Shown here one piece after another: positions 47,990-60,072 of a stretch of DNA of 64,000 nt (the first letter of the stretch is position 1; each line of letters opens with the position of its first letter). Position numbers and translations under genes: made by a program. The notes under the pieces were generated by a model. It ran no database searches and had not been told where the DNA came from. It was given only the letters and a program-made list of their open reading frames with translations. The stretch is from Brienomyrus brachyistius (lineage: Eukaryota; Chordata; Actinopteri; Osteoglossiformes; Mormyridae), in assembly GCF_023856365.1 (NCBI RefSeq), contig NC_064533.1, positions 32,102,118-32,166,117 on the forward strand, written 5' to 3'.

Positions 47990-48306
47990 AGGGTTCATAT
48001 GGAAGCGGTAGGAGCAGGAGCAGCGCTGGCATGGATTCCTGTGGTGAAGGGAGCTCCTCCCACCTGCTGCAGGTGCTACAGGTTGTCTACCTGCCTGCTG
48101 GCGCTCCGCTTGCAGCCTGGATGGATGTCCGTCCCGGATGAATGCGGCGAACCAGGTGACACAGGCTCGCAGAAACTCCGCCCTGCTGATCGTACCAGGC
48201 AGCACTTCTCTCAAACTTGGTCTGTGGTGAAGGATACCGAAACGGCGCGGCTGGGCTGCGATCGAGCTTCCCTGTGAGCGGGACTGGCTTCTCACCGACT
48301 TGAATA
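47990..48306 (+). promoter_or_regulatory. CpG-rich cadps2 5' UTR/promoter region
   Basis: CpG density rises around 48110-48500 compared with the A/T-rich flanks, spanning the start codon. No TATA box is evident. This fits a CpG-island promoter with the 5' UTR just upstream of 48307. An open frame on the minus strand here has no family resemblance. Confidence 0.5.
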
Positions 48307-48636
48307 ATGCTGGATCCATCCTCCAGCGAGGAATCAGGCGAAGAAGTGCTGGCAGAGGAGCCTCGGGAGGCTCCGGCTGCGGTGGGTTCCCAGAGGTGTT
48401 TGCCTGCCCAAGAGCGAGATTGTCGGAATGAAAAGCGATCGGGTGCCGGGCGGCCGCGACCTGCTAGTCCCAGCCCTTCGGTCTCCAGTGAGAGGGATAA
48501 ACATGAAGAAGAAAGGCTGCAAAAAGAAAAAGAGGAGAGGAAAACTAAGTTGCAGATCTACGTCTTTGTGCTGAGGTGTATCGCGTACCCGTTTAATGCC
48601 AAACAGCCCACGGACATGGCACGCAGGCAACAGAAG
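48307..48636 (+). CDS. cadps2: Calcium-dependent activator protein for secretion 2 (CAPS2), exon 1
   Basis: CAPS2 primes dense-core vesicles for calcium-triggered exocytosis in neurons and endocrine cells. Exon 1 encodes 110 residues: an acidic start [19 protein letters not shown], a poorly conserved middle, the conserved [12 protein letters not shown], a charged helix [15 protein letters not shown], and then [23 protein letters not shown] sequence that is almost invariant in the CAPS family. It ends ARRQQK|GTAAGC in phase 0 and continues at 63154. The C2, PH, MUN and later domains lie beyond the window. The choice of cadps2 over cadps rests on the start and on synteny with iqub. Confidence 0.93.
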
Positions 48637-51600
48637 GTAAGCACAAGCGGCAGCCTGCTTCCTGTTGCACGTATTTGTCTTTTCCAGATCAATACCATAA
48701 GTTCAAGTAACCCTCAAAAACTTCTGCAGGTTACTGAACCTGTTAACCGGACGGTGTGTTCAGGCTGCCGTTGCTCCCCTGCGCACTTGAGAAGCCAGGT
48801 TGTTTTTCAAGAAACATGAACTTCGAACAAGTTGCGATCTTTTGCAAATGTCAGTATCAATAGTTATTTAATTGCGCTCAGAAAATCTAAGCAGAAGTTG
48901 GACCTGCAACTTGTTGATAACAGATGTTCCTAATTAAAATCCCTGGCATAAGGTGTTACGAACAGAAAATACCCCAGGTGGGCTGTTATGTCACTGGTCT
49001 AGCTATGTTTATCAGCTCAATGATTCGTATGAAGCATGAGGAAAACTGGCGGGGTCCTGAAAATTTAAGTAAAGCATTAAAAACGTTTCTGTTTTCCAGT
49101 CAAACCAGTGATAAATGCATTATATTTAATTGAGGTGATCATACCTAAAAGAATGAACGTATGTGTATTTATATATAATTCATACGCATATTTTAATGTG
49201 CATTTGTGATCAGCCGATCATACAGTAACAGATGTTGTGTGAAGGGCAATGGTGTGGTTTCTGTATGTGTAATTAATTATATTGGTAATTGTATACGCCA
49301 CTTTTCAGCTTTGCATTCAGCTGCACCATACGATCTTCAAGGTTTAATGTACTTAAATCCGAGAAAGATCTTTGCGCGTATTCACAAATTTAAATCCAGA
49401 TAATTCTGTCTTGCCCTCCTTTCGCCTTACTGTCTCACTGTTACTTAATTATTTTGTTTAATGTCTGCCCATTTGGGTTGCCATGTGCACAGGTGTAAGC
49501 CGAACACATTTTAATTTTCTGGGCTAGCAAAGTGGCCATTTTGCACTGCAGGTCATTTTTCTCCTTGGGTCTCTCTCTCTCTCTGCCTCCTGGAGAAATA
49601 CCAGCCGAATGTAGACAAGGCAGCCAGAATGTAGCAGCTGTTTGGACAGATGTTGTCATGCTGTTGAGTGACAGCAGACTGTCACATTGCTGCTATTTCA
49701 CCTTGGCACTTGAGTGTAGTCCATTCTGGTTCTCCTGGACATCAACCTGAGATGCAGGTTGGCTGCACATTGCCCCCCCACCATCTCCCAATCGCAGCTG
49801 TCTAACTCTTTGGATAGTTCCTTATTTCAGGAAATCATTGTCAGACAAACATTTTTTTTTTTTACTTCCCCACTCCCAAATATTGAAGGAAATGACTTTG
49901 AAATGCCTCCCACACATCCTGTTCCGCTTAATTCATCTGTTGTCACCGTATCATTATTTTGTGTTTTTTTTCCCCATATATAACCAAAAATCTTGTCACA
50001 CTGTAAAATCTCAGTGCTATATATTTAGACTGATTGGTAGCGGAGATAAAAACTTGGTAGGAGGAAATCCTCCTCATCTGTCCTTCCTGTCACCTCTATT
50101 GTTCTGTGCTGAGCGTTATCCCCATTTTCATGTAGCTTGTCTTAAACAATGCCGCAGTTTTAAGGTCTTGATGAGTCTGCGTCCTGCCTGTGTATCTAAG
50201 GCTTGGGATGACGATGTTCAGGATGCCACGGTGATGATTTTCTCATCGGTCTTGGTCTAGGATTATAGTCTTTCGTGTCGTAAGCAGGTGTTCATGTGGC
50301 CAGACATGTAGACGCGGTCACCCCACTCCGGCTGAACGCACGGCCCAGTCAGTGCCCCCATTAAGGAAGGCCTTTCTTGTACGGAGAATGGAATGAAAAC
50401 GTATAGACCCTGTGCTGGTGACCCCTATCTTTGTGGATTGTTTTGAATCCCATGGTGCATTGCGGTTTGGTCCCACACCCCTTACGTCAGTTCAGTTTTG
50501 TAAAGGGGGGTGTGGCGGGTTCGGGGTGCTGAAAGTCCAACAAGCTTGTTCATTCACTTGACCTGCGCCTTATTTCTGAGTCACTAGTGCAGAATGTTCC
50601 CTATATTGAGTTTATTTTAAGGATTTGATTTATGTGTCTTTTTCATCTTTCTGGTGCTTAACTAAGGGACGTCCAAGATCAGAAAAGGAGGAACGTACCA
50701 AAAACACAAATGTGCTGCACATTTCGTTATTATGCAAATCTGAATGGTGGCTTCATTGGTCCTTATGGATTGTATCCAGCAATGAGGGTCTGGAAATAGT
50801 CGAGGTCGTAAAGTAAAGAAGAAGACTCTAAAAATAGCATTTGCCTGACCGTAGCTGCTATTTGGTGATATCACTCATTGGCCACTTAAAAGAATATTTT
50901 CGGCATTAGAGGTTAAAGATTAATATGTGGTCGGTCCTTTCGCAGCACATTTTAATGTGCAGAGTCACGTTGTTTTCCGTTGCCATGGAGAGCTGTGGCA
51001 TTGGGGAATGCTTAGCTAATGAGGGCTGAATTCGATTGGGCTTTGCTCGTAAGCCCAACTATTGAAATGCAGTTATTTGACCATTCCTGTCGCATTAAAG
51101 TAACCACACCACACACACGTGCTAATGCAGTTAATTGGCTGGCCTGTGTCTTTAACCCAAAAAAGGTCCCTAATTTACATGCCTTTTAGCATAAAATTAA
51201 TAATTACGTCGATGCTACGGTGGGTGATGGGGGTTTTACAGCACTGATAAAATTTGCTCCTCTGAAATTCTTAATTGTAGCAATAAGTATTAAGTCATCT
51301 CTGTGTAGCAATAATGGGTAACACAGCAGTCATCATAGTGCCTCATAAATACGTTTAAATATATAATAATTAAATATATAATTCATTTATAATACAGTAT
51401 TTTAATTAGAGCTATAACTATTTATAAAAAGACAACACCTTATAGCCATGTTTATTATGCGTTTTGAATGCTCCATGAAGCTCTCATCTATAATGCGCTA
51501 TAGATACCTACATACTGCATTGTAATGGTCAGTAGAGTATAGCATGAGTGCTTTAAGTGAAGTGTTACCCAATATTGCTTCTTCATGAATATGCGTTACT

Positions 51601-51869
51601 TATTTGTCTTGGTTGGCTGTAGCGGGTCTGGTCTGAATGTAGGTGGTGTAGCCTGAGCTATTATAAGTCTTTGTTCTTCAGCCTTAATATTTACCGGTTT
51701 AACTTAATGCTGTTTTTCATATTTCAGTAAAGCCCTCGATTTGGTGGTTAGATCAGGAATAATTTGGCTTGATGCTTGCGGTCGAGGTTTTCGCAGCGAA
51801 TAACAAGGGCACCGATGACATGAGAGGTGCAGGTCAGCCTGTGTAACAGCAGTGTTTTGAGGGGTGGCC

Positions 51870-51872
<3 letters not shown>

Positions 51873-51938
<66 letters not shown>
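51873..51938. repeat. (AT)n microsatellite
   Basis: 66 bases of uninterrupted AT. Confidence 0.95.
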
Positions 51939-51939
<1 letters not shown>

Positions 51940-52069
51940 CTGATTAAAGTTCAGCACCCCTGCTGAAATATTTGGTATCAGAATCGGCCAACCATCATTT
52001 GAGCATAAATAATGCACTCATACAAAGTCTTTAAATAGATTAAAAGTCGTCTTCTTTTCTTCTTTCAGA

Positions 52070-52520
52070 TGATAATGATGAATCAGAATCGGGTTTATTA
52101 GGCAAGTGTGTGTGTGGCACACGATGAATTTGTTTCCGGCAGTTGGTGTCTCTCCGGTACATCACAGTACAATAGTACCAGTACACCGTACACAGAATAA
52201 ACCAGTACAGATTAAATACAATATGAAATGAATCTTATTTACGGACAGAACAATATACATAAAGTGCAAACAACATACAAAGTGCAGAGTGTGTGGGGTG
52301 TCTTAGATTTAGTTCAATGGTGTGTTGTGAGTGGAGCAGGGTGTAGCAGTCAGGGAAGCAGGTGTAGGTTGATGTTGCAGGTCAGATGTTTGTAAGGGTG
52401 ATGGCTTGAGGGAAGAAACTGTTCCTGTGGCGACTGGTCCAGACTGGTGACAGACTTCTGAAAACAAAGTCAATACCAGAGAGCGTAGTACCGAGTCTGC
52501 CATCTGTGGCGCCATCTTGA
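52070..52520 (-). repeat. Unclassified dispersed repeat
   Basis: The run from AGAATCGGGTTTATTAGGCA to GGGAAGAAACTGTTCCTGTG has the look of a widespread fish repeat of unknown class. No inverted ends or coding frame seen. Confidence 0.4.
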
Positions 52521-52622
52521 ATTGATGATGATGATTATTATTATTTTAAACACCTTTAAAACTGATTGGGAAAATCAGTTGGAAGATGGATGGATAGGTG
52601 GATGGGTGCTGATGATTATTAT

Positions 52623-52956
52623 CCATCCATCCATTTTCCAAACCGCTTATCCTACTGGATCTCGGAAGCAATGGGCACGAGGCAGGGAACAACCCAGGGT
52701 GGGGGGCCAGCCCATCACAGGGCACATTCACACATCAGTCACTCACACATGCACGCCTACGGGCAATTTAGTAACTCCAATTAGCTTCAGCATGCTTTTG
52801 GACTGTGGGGGGGAAACCGGAGTACCCGGAGAAAACCCCACGACAACATGGGGAGAACATGCAAAATCCGCACACATGTGACCCAGGCGGAGACTCGAAC
52901 CCGGGTCCCAGAGGTGTGAGGCGACAGTGCTAACCACTGCACTACCATGCTGCCCC
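52623..52956 (-). mobile_element. Young SINE with target site duplication
   Basis: Same family, minus strand, from the (GGAT)n tail to GGGGCAGCATGGTAGTGCAG. An 11-bp duplication ATGATTATTAT flanks it at 52612-52622 and 52957-52967. Confidence 0.92.
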
Positions 52957-55614
52957 ATGATTATTATTGTTATTGTTATTATTATTATAAAGAAGCTAAA
53001 TACAAAAGAATAAATGAAGCAGCATCCTCTTTTGCCATGCTAGACAGGACCGGAACTATTCAGTACCCAGGGTGGTGTGACTGGAAAAGCCTGCCTGATT
53101 GAAAACAAGGCGGGAGATTTTTTTTCTCCCTCCTGATCTGTCCCGATCTCCATGGCTGCCTGCGTGTCGCTGATGGATGCCGTGCGCCGTGAGCCTGCGC
53201 TGAAGCATGGGCTGCCCTCTTTTTTTTCTCTTGCGCTCAAGTCAAGGTTAAAGATCTTGTTCTGAGGCCTGATGCCACTGAAGGAGGAAGCCTTCGGCCG
53301 TTGGGCTTTGCGTGTGAGCGGTGCTTCTATGCTGCTGTCGAAAGTGGAGCTCGAGTGTTTTTAAAACTCAGAGTTGAAGGTGGGGTTGGGTGGGTCAGTA
53401 TTATGGCTTATTTGCCTTCCGGCAGGGTGAGGAAATATAGGTGTGTTGGGGCATCGGTTCTTGAGATTGTCAGGGAGCTGAACACGTGCCTGACAGCTGG
53501 GAGAAGAAAGAACATGCAAGTCGGTGATGGGAGAAACAAGGCTTTGAAACCTAGTGGGTGGACAGTGCCAATCACTTCCTGGTTTAGCCTGGTAATAAAG
53601 CATCCAATGAGAACCTGATTAAGCCAGGCAGTGATTGACAGCATTTGATAATATGGGTGGGAGCAGGAAAGGTTAACTGCCTGTTGTGGGAGGCATGACA
53701 TTTGTCACTGTGGTGTGGAGAGCACCACTCCAGGAGCAAGGTGTTTCATCATTGAGCTCCACCTGTTGTGGAGAACAGGGAAATCACTGGCCTGTGTGAC
53801 AGAGCAGCTCTGTCCTGAAAAACAAAGCCCTGCATTACTCATTAGGACATTAGGAGGATTCCGGAACCCCCCGCAGGGCCAGTAAAACCATATGAATCAA
53901 CCCAGCTGTGGAGGATGCATTCATGAGGTGTCACTGACAGTTTTCAGGCCACTCGTGCTCAAAAAACTTCTATATGGAGGAAAATCCTCCGTAGGTGGAT
54001 TGACATTCACAAAACATCCATATTAACTAAAACAGAAAAGAATTTTCAGAAGATTAGTGTCGTCCGTCCACTTCGTGGTGAGACCTCTTCCTGCCTGCCG
54101 CTTGTGCTTTAATTACACTTTAATTGCTGCAGGTGCTGCAATCTGGCTAATGACTATGCACGGAAATTATGCGTTGACAGAAGTCGCTCTGCAGAAGTCT
54201 GTGATTTTTCTTGAACCGTTATTAATCTGAGACCCACAAACCTGAAGATTTCTCGAAAAATGGGACGCAGTGCGATAAGCTTGCTCTGATTTTAGAGGTT
54301 AATACATTTTAAGTTGCTGAATGTTTTGCTGTCAACTCGCTGGCACCAGTTCTCCTTCTTCAAAGCCCTTCTGTCTGTTGGGAAATTTTAGACCAAAATA
54401 GTCCTGTGTCATTTTTTTTAATCCCCCTTTTCTTTCCCATTTATTAAAGAATCTAACCGTTCTCACTCTGCCTCTGATAGATCACCATGCTTTTGTTGTT
54501 ATCCAAACTACAAGGGTCCCTGACCTTGTGTTCTTCACAAAATCACTGTCTGAGATGAAGTGGTTTGTTTTTGAACACTTGAGCGTTCAAAGGGAATGAT
54601 GTCTACCGTGATTCTTTTATCAGCATTCGTTGCACGTAGCCTCAGATATGACCCGTACGATTGATCATCTGATATCACAATGAAGAGCATTGCTTTAGTA
54701 AACAGTGGATTTCTTTTGCCCAAAACTCCATGCTGTTCCTGCGGTGTGAGCCCAGAACGAACTCGGTAGGAGACGCTGTAATGAAGCTCATCTGCCCTGA
54801 CGATGGCTCCTGTCCCCAGAGTGTGTTTTCTGTGTGATCTGAGTACCTTGCTGTCACCCTTCGCTATACTGTGGATGTCGGATAGTGGTTCTGTCTGATC
54901 AAGGTTTCGGTTGCTTTTTACGATGATGTTTCATGCAGAGCTCATGTTCTCTAGCCTCCTAGCAAACTGTACGCGCTGTATGCATTAGCAATGTGTCCTC
55001 TGCTCCCTCGCTTTGCTTTCCTGTCTCACTGGGCAGTAAGGGAGCATCGATCCCAGCCCATTGTGGTGCACGTTATGAGACGAACCATGGACGAGCCGAA
55101 TGACGAGCACGTTATCTACGGAAAGCCCATTGCTTGGTTCGGTGGAGCTCCGCTGCGTGACCCAGGTCTGACTCAGAGCTGAACAATGACCGGAAATGGC
55201 CGGGCAAATGTGTAATTCTTCCTTCCCACGGCGTTCAGGCAGAAATCATGCAGAAAACAGCATTCCTGAAGTTTTCAAATAATACTGATTGCAAATCATT
55301 CCTGGCTGCCTTGAAAATCAACACTTCTACAGATACATTTCTGATTACATAATGTATTCTTTCCTAGATAATTTGTATTTTTTAGTGGCAGACATTTTTA
55401 TAATCAGATTTTCATTGTGTTATGCAGACCCAGGCATCTTTAAACAGAACAAATTAACATCTTAAGACAATTCCAGTGAAATGTGTTTGCACTAACTAGC
55501 TTTTCTTTGCAACTTAATATTGCTTTGAAAAACAGTAGCAGACAGCCGGCATGTCAACTCTGTCTGTTCTATACATTTTTTTTAATCTAGCTTTAATAAA
55601 GTTTGATAACATAT

Positions 55615-55962
55615 CCATCCATCCATCCATTTTCCAAACCGCTTATCCTACTGGGTCGCAGGGGGTCTGGAGCCTATACCAGAAGCAATGGGCAACGAGG
55701 CAGGGAACAACCCAGGATGGGGGGCCAGCCCATCACAGGGCACATTCATACACCATTCACTCACACATGCACACCTACAGGCAATTTAGCAACTCCAATT
55801 AGCCTTGGACTGTGGGGGGAAACCGGAGTACCCGGAGGAAACCCCACGACGACATGGGGAGAACATGCAAACTCCACATACATGTGACCCAGGCGGAGAC
55901 TCGAACCCGGGTCCCAGAGGTGTGAGGCAACAGTGCTAACCACTGCACCACCATGCCGCCCC
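55615..55962 (-). mobile_element. Young SINE with target site duplication
   Basis: Same family, minus strand, ending GGGGCGGCATGGTGGTGCAG. An 11-bp duplication TGATAACATAT flanks it at 55604-55614 and 55963-55973. Confidence 0.93.
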
Positions 55963-56520
55963 TGATAACATATCATGCACCATAAATAGCATCGATGTAC
56001 TGTATTAAAATATCCTATAGCTGAATTGGAAAGATGTCTGTTAAGAATAATACTGTCAAACCCAAACCGTGATGCTGTTGTGAGCCACGATGACAAAGCA
56101 TTCATAGAAATATGAAGGTTTCTAATAGGGAAAAAAACAGTAATATTGCTGGAGGGGTGAAAATGTCATGAATTGGCATTTAAATGAATGCCTGCTGCTT
56201 ATCTGCGGCTAAAGTGCTAAAGCTCTTCTAGGCGAGAAATCCAATTAATCAAATTTCCTTCAGTCTATGCCAGTGAGGCTGTATCTGTGCAGAAGACTGG
56301 CTGGATCTGTCTGGCCAGTTGGACAATGCATGGTTGCCAGCATGTGCTGAATGGGCATTATGCAGCGCTGGCTCGCCGTTACCTGAGACATGAGCAGCCC
56401 GAATACCTTTCCGTTTGCACCGGAAAAGTTCCCATGGTCCTTCATCCATCCATGGAGGAGCTAACTTAGTCATGTGACCTGCTAGAATGAGACTTGAAGC
56501 TCCAGAGTCATTATTAAAAG

Positions 56521-56648
56521 CTCCTATATTATATTAATATAATATAATATATAATATAATATATAATATAATATATAATATAATATATAATATAATATAT
56601 AATATAATATATAATATAATATATAATATAATATATAATATAATATAA
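56521..56648. repeat. 12-bp A/T tandem repeat
   Basis: About ten copies of ATAATATAATAT, directly abutting the 5' end of the next SINE. Confidence 0.9.
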
Positions 56649-57009
56649 GGGGCGGCATGGTGGTGCAGTAGTTAGCACTGTTGCCTCACGCCTCTGGGAC
56701 CCGGGTTCGAGTCTCCGCCTGGGTCACATGTGTGTGGAGTTTGCATGTTCTCCCCATGTCGTCGTGGGGTTTCCTCTGGGTACTCCGGTTTCCCCCCACA
56801 GTCCAAAGACATGCTGAGGCTAATTGGACTTGCTAAATTGCCCGTAGGTGTGCATATGTGAGTGCATGGTGTGTGAGTGTGCCCTGCAATGGGCTGGCCC
56901 CCCATCCTGGGTTGTTCCCTGCCTCGTGCCATTTGCTTCTGGGATAGGCTCGGGACCCCCCCGTGACCCAGTAGGATAAGCAGTTTAGAAAATGGATGGA
57001 TGGATGGAT
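56649..57009 (+). mobile_element. Full-length SINE
   Basis: Same family as at 38011, from GGGGCGGCATGGTGGTGCAG to GGATGGATGGAT. The target duplication cannot be read because the 5' side is an A/T tandem repeat. Confidence 0.88.
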
Positions 57010-57531
57010 ATTAAATTAAAGGAACTATAACTTAAAATGTGTCTCATGTTCACGGGCTGCATCATGCCAGCTTTTGAAATGTCTCAGTAAACCTTCCTAA
57101 TGAATAAATCAGTGAGTAGACGACTTTAACATGGACTCTCATGTTTCATAATATCTAAAGCGCCCCCCCCCCCCAAGCCCATACGTCTGAAGGACTGGAT
57201 ATATTAGAATAAATCTGTTGAACGTCTGTACTGGTGAAATCGGCTCTCTGCGTGATGTTATTCATGACAGTTTCCATACACTGTCTCTGTACCCATGCTT
57301 GTATAAGCTTGTAATGCCCCCCCCCACTTGACACAACTGACATATCCTCCCCAAAGTCAAAAGTGGCAGCAACTTCTCTTTCTCAGTCTCTCTCTCCTTC
57401 TCTGTTTCTGTCTTTCTCTCTGTCTTTGCATATGGGGGATTGCATTGATTTATTAAAAAAAAAAAAAAAAAAAAAAAACTGTTGCTCTATAAGTCGATGG
57501 CTTTTATTAGCCAGCCTTCCTTTGGCGCTGT

Positions 57532-57597
57532 CCAATCAAGTGCTTTTGCCTCTTGATTGGACGTAGCAAAGCTCCGAGGAGAGGTTGCCGCGGCAAT
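57532..57597. promoter_or_regulatory. Candidate NF-Y/RFX element in cadps2 intron 1
   Basis: CCAATCAAG at 57532-57540 and its exact inverse CTTGATTGG at 57552-57560 give two CCAAT boxes facing each other. An X-box-like palindrome GTTGCCGCGGCAAT follows at 57584-57597. The grouping of CCAAT and X-box motifs is typical of RFX/NF-Y regulated sites. Function is inferred only. Confidence 0.4.
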
Positions 57598-57671
57598 GGA
57601 TGTGTGTGGAAGGACTTCCCGTTCCTCACTGTGTACCTGTGGTCTCTTGAGGAATCTGTGTTTTAGAAGAT

Positions 57672-58801
57672 GACAGTGTTTATTTAAACAGCAAAAGATA
57701 GATTATTAACAAGCAAGAAAAAATCATTGTGTTACAACTGTTACAAACCAATTTGTCGTTTATCTAGGGAAATAAGTATTTGATCCCCTGCAAGCCAGCA
57801 AGAAATTAGGTCAAGTACATGTGCACTAACACAACACAAGTAGTACTTAATTAAGTATTAACAGATTAACAGATACCAAGACATCATCATTTAATGCCAT
57901 TACGTTGTTAAATAGTATTCTTGGGTCACTAACCTGTCTACATCTTCAAACTTATCACGTTGGGAAATAACAGAGACGTCTAAGGACACCAGTGAAAACA
58001 CTGTTGACCTTCACAAAGGTGGAATCATTACCTTCAGCAAGCAGCCAAGTGAGGAAGTGACAACAGTTGGTGAAATTATTCGCAAATGGAAGAATGACAG
58101 TTATTTTTGTCAATTTCCCTCGGTCTGGGGCCCCAAGGAAGGTTTCATCTCATGCAGCATCACTGATCTTAAGAATGGTGAGCGCTGACCCCAGACATAC
58201 ATGGGAGGAGCTCGCTAATGATCTCAAAGCAGCAGGGACCATAGTCACCATCGGTAACACATCCTGCCGTTACGGTTTGAAATCCTGCAGTGCTTGCAAA
58301 GTACCCCTGCTCAAGAGGGCCCATGTTCAGGCCCCTCTGAAGCACATTATGGTCATGGGGGGCCCTAACCAGTCTACGGACCTTAATCCCATAGAAAACC
58401 TATGGAGGGAACTCAAGCTTCATCTATCCAAGTGACAGCATAAAAACCTTAAAGATTTGAAGGAGGTCTGCAAAGCCGATTGGATGAAAATTCCTGATGA
58501 TCTGCATGCAGTCCTGGTGACCAACTACAAGAAACGTCAGACAGCTGTGCTTCAAAGCAGTGGTTATTCCACCAAGTACTAAAGCATGTATTCTAAGGGA
58601 TCAAATACTTATTTCCCTAGATAAATGACAAATTGGTTTGTAATTGTTACATAATGATTTTTTCTTGCTTGTTTTGTTAATAATCTATCTTTTGCTGTTT
58701 AAATAAACATACCAGTGAAATTACAGACTTTCTCTCATTTCTTTATTAATGGGTCAACTTAAGAATTCAGCAGGGGGGTCAAATAATTATTTCCCTCACT
58801 G
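57672..58801 (+). mobile_element. Internally deleted Tc1-like DNA transposon
   Basis: Inverted repeats pair 57672-57793 with about 58597-58720 (both with TAGGGAAATAAGTATTTGAT and AAAGATAGATTATTAACAAG or their inverse). The right end continues to the terminus TTTCCCTCACTGTA; the matching left terminus is gone. Between them is a broken plus-strand transposase: the N-terminal part (GEIIRKWKN, PRSGAPRKV, HTWEELANDLKAAG, CRYGLKS) runs through LLKRAHVQAPLKH and jumps to DLNPIENLWRELK, so the catalytic middle is missing. Non-autonomous and dead. Confidence 0.88.
58067..58435 (+). pseudogene. Tc1-like transposase fragment
   Basis: A 122-residue open frame inside the Tc1-like element. It joins DNA-binding-region pieces to the C-terminal DLNPIENLWRELK motif without the DDE core in between. 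It cannot encode an active transposase. Confidence 0.85.
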
Positions 58802-59081
58802 TATCTCTAGGCATGGGAAGGGGGGCCTTCCTCATCTTTCCACATCTTTCGTCTTTTGGAAGGGAACACTGGAACAGGTTCTAGAGCCCAGATAGGTGGC
58901 AACTAGTGATGGGAGATGGAACTACTGCTGAAAGTCAATATCAAAACAGTTTTCACTGTATTTAATTTTAAAGTTGAATAAAAAAGTTACAATATTGCAT
59001 CCGAGTCTTTCATACTTTCCGGTATTTCATGCTTCCAGGTTCTTCCTCTGCTGTTGAAGGAGCTTCAGAAACGCCGCATTT

Positions 59082-60072
59082 TAGTGGCGGACCGCCGAGT
59101 GGCCAGATCTCTGGTGTAAGCTGTTAGTGGTGGACCGCCGAGTGGCCAGATCTCTGGTGTAAGCTGTTAGTGGCAGGACCGCCGAGTGGGCAGATCTCTG
59201 GTGTAAGCTGTTAGTGGCAGGACCGCCGAGTGGGCAGATCTCTGGTGTAAGCTGTTAGTGGCGGACCGCCGAGTGGGCAGATCTCTGGTGTAAGCTGTTA
59301 GTGGCGGACCGCCGAGTGGGCAGATCTCTGGTGTAAGCTGTTAGTGGCGGACCGCCGAGTGGCCAGATCTCTGGTGTAAGCTGTTAGTGGCGGACCGCCG
59401 AGTGGCCAGATCTCTGGTGTAAGCTGTTAGTGGCGGACCGCCGAGTGGCCAGATCTCTGGTGTAAGCTGTTAGTGGCGGACCGCCGAGTGGCCAGATCTC
59501 TGGTGTAAGCTGTTAGTGGCGGACCGCCGAGTGGCCAGATCTCTGGTGTAAGCTGTTAGTGGCGGACCGCCGAGTGGCCAGATCTCTGGTGTAAGCTGTT
59601 AGTGGCGGACCGCCGAGTGGCCAGATCTCTGGTGTAAGCTGTTAGTGGCGGACCGCCGAGTGGCCAGATCTCTGGTGTAAGCTGTTAGTGGCGGACCGCC
59701 GAGTGGCCAGATCTCTGGTGTAAGCTGTTAGTGGCGGACCGCCGAGCGGGCAGATCTCTGGTGTAAGCTGTTAGTGGCGGACCGCCGAGCGGGCAGATCT
59801 CTGGTGTAAGCTGTTAGTGGCGGACCGCCGAGTGGGCAGATCTCTGGTGTAAGCTGTTAGTGGCGGACCGCCGAGTGGGCAGATCTCTGGTGTAAGCTGT
59901 TAGTGGCGGACCGCCGAGTGGGCAGATCTCTGGTGTAAGCTGTTAGTGGCGGACCGCCGAGTGGCCAGATCTCTGGTGTAAGCTGTTAGTGGCGGACCGC
60001 CGAGTGGCCAGATCTCTGGTGTAAGCTGTTAGTGGCGGACCGCCGAATGGGCAGATCTCTGGTGTAAGCTGG
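59082..60072. repeat. 43-bp minisatellite
   Basis: About 23 head-to-tail copies of a 43-bp unit made of TTAGTGGCGGACCGCCGAGT and GGCCAGATCTCTGGTGTAAGCTG-like sequence. Variants GGGCAG for GGCCAG come in blocks, and a few units have one extra base (GGCAGGACC). CpG-rich and with a palindromic core GGCGGACCGCC. The last unit runs straight into the LINE remnant that follows. Confidence 0.95.

Larger units (their letters stand above)
35718..48306. other. Repeat-rich interval between iqub and cadps2
   Basis: About 12.6 kb with no gene that I can recognise. In human, SLC13A1 and TAS2R16 lie between these neighbours; nothing like a sodium/sulfate symporter or a taste receptor was seen. The interval holds SINEs, a decayed LINE, MITEs, a 42-bp minisatellite and simple repeats, listed separately. 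Part of 40700-41000 and 47270-47520 is neither repeat nor coding as far as I can tell. Confidence 0.6.

Noticed and set aside
47957..48319. 120-codon minus-strand frame overlapping the cadps2 start
   Set aside because: CpG-rich promoter sequence tends to stay open by chance; no family resemblance and no splice or promoter signals of its own.
51300..51560. Possible further MITE with GGGTAACAC-like ends
   Set aside because: Left and right ends pair only over a few bases; not convincing by eye.
54991..55182. 63-codon frame in cadps2 intron 1
   Set aside because: No resemblance to any family, no splice context and surrounded by noncoding sequence.
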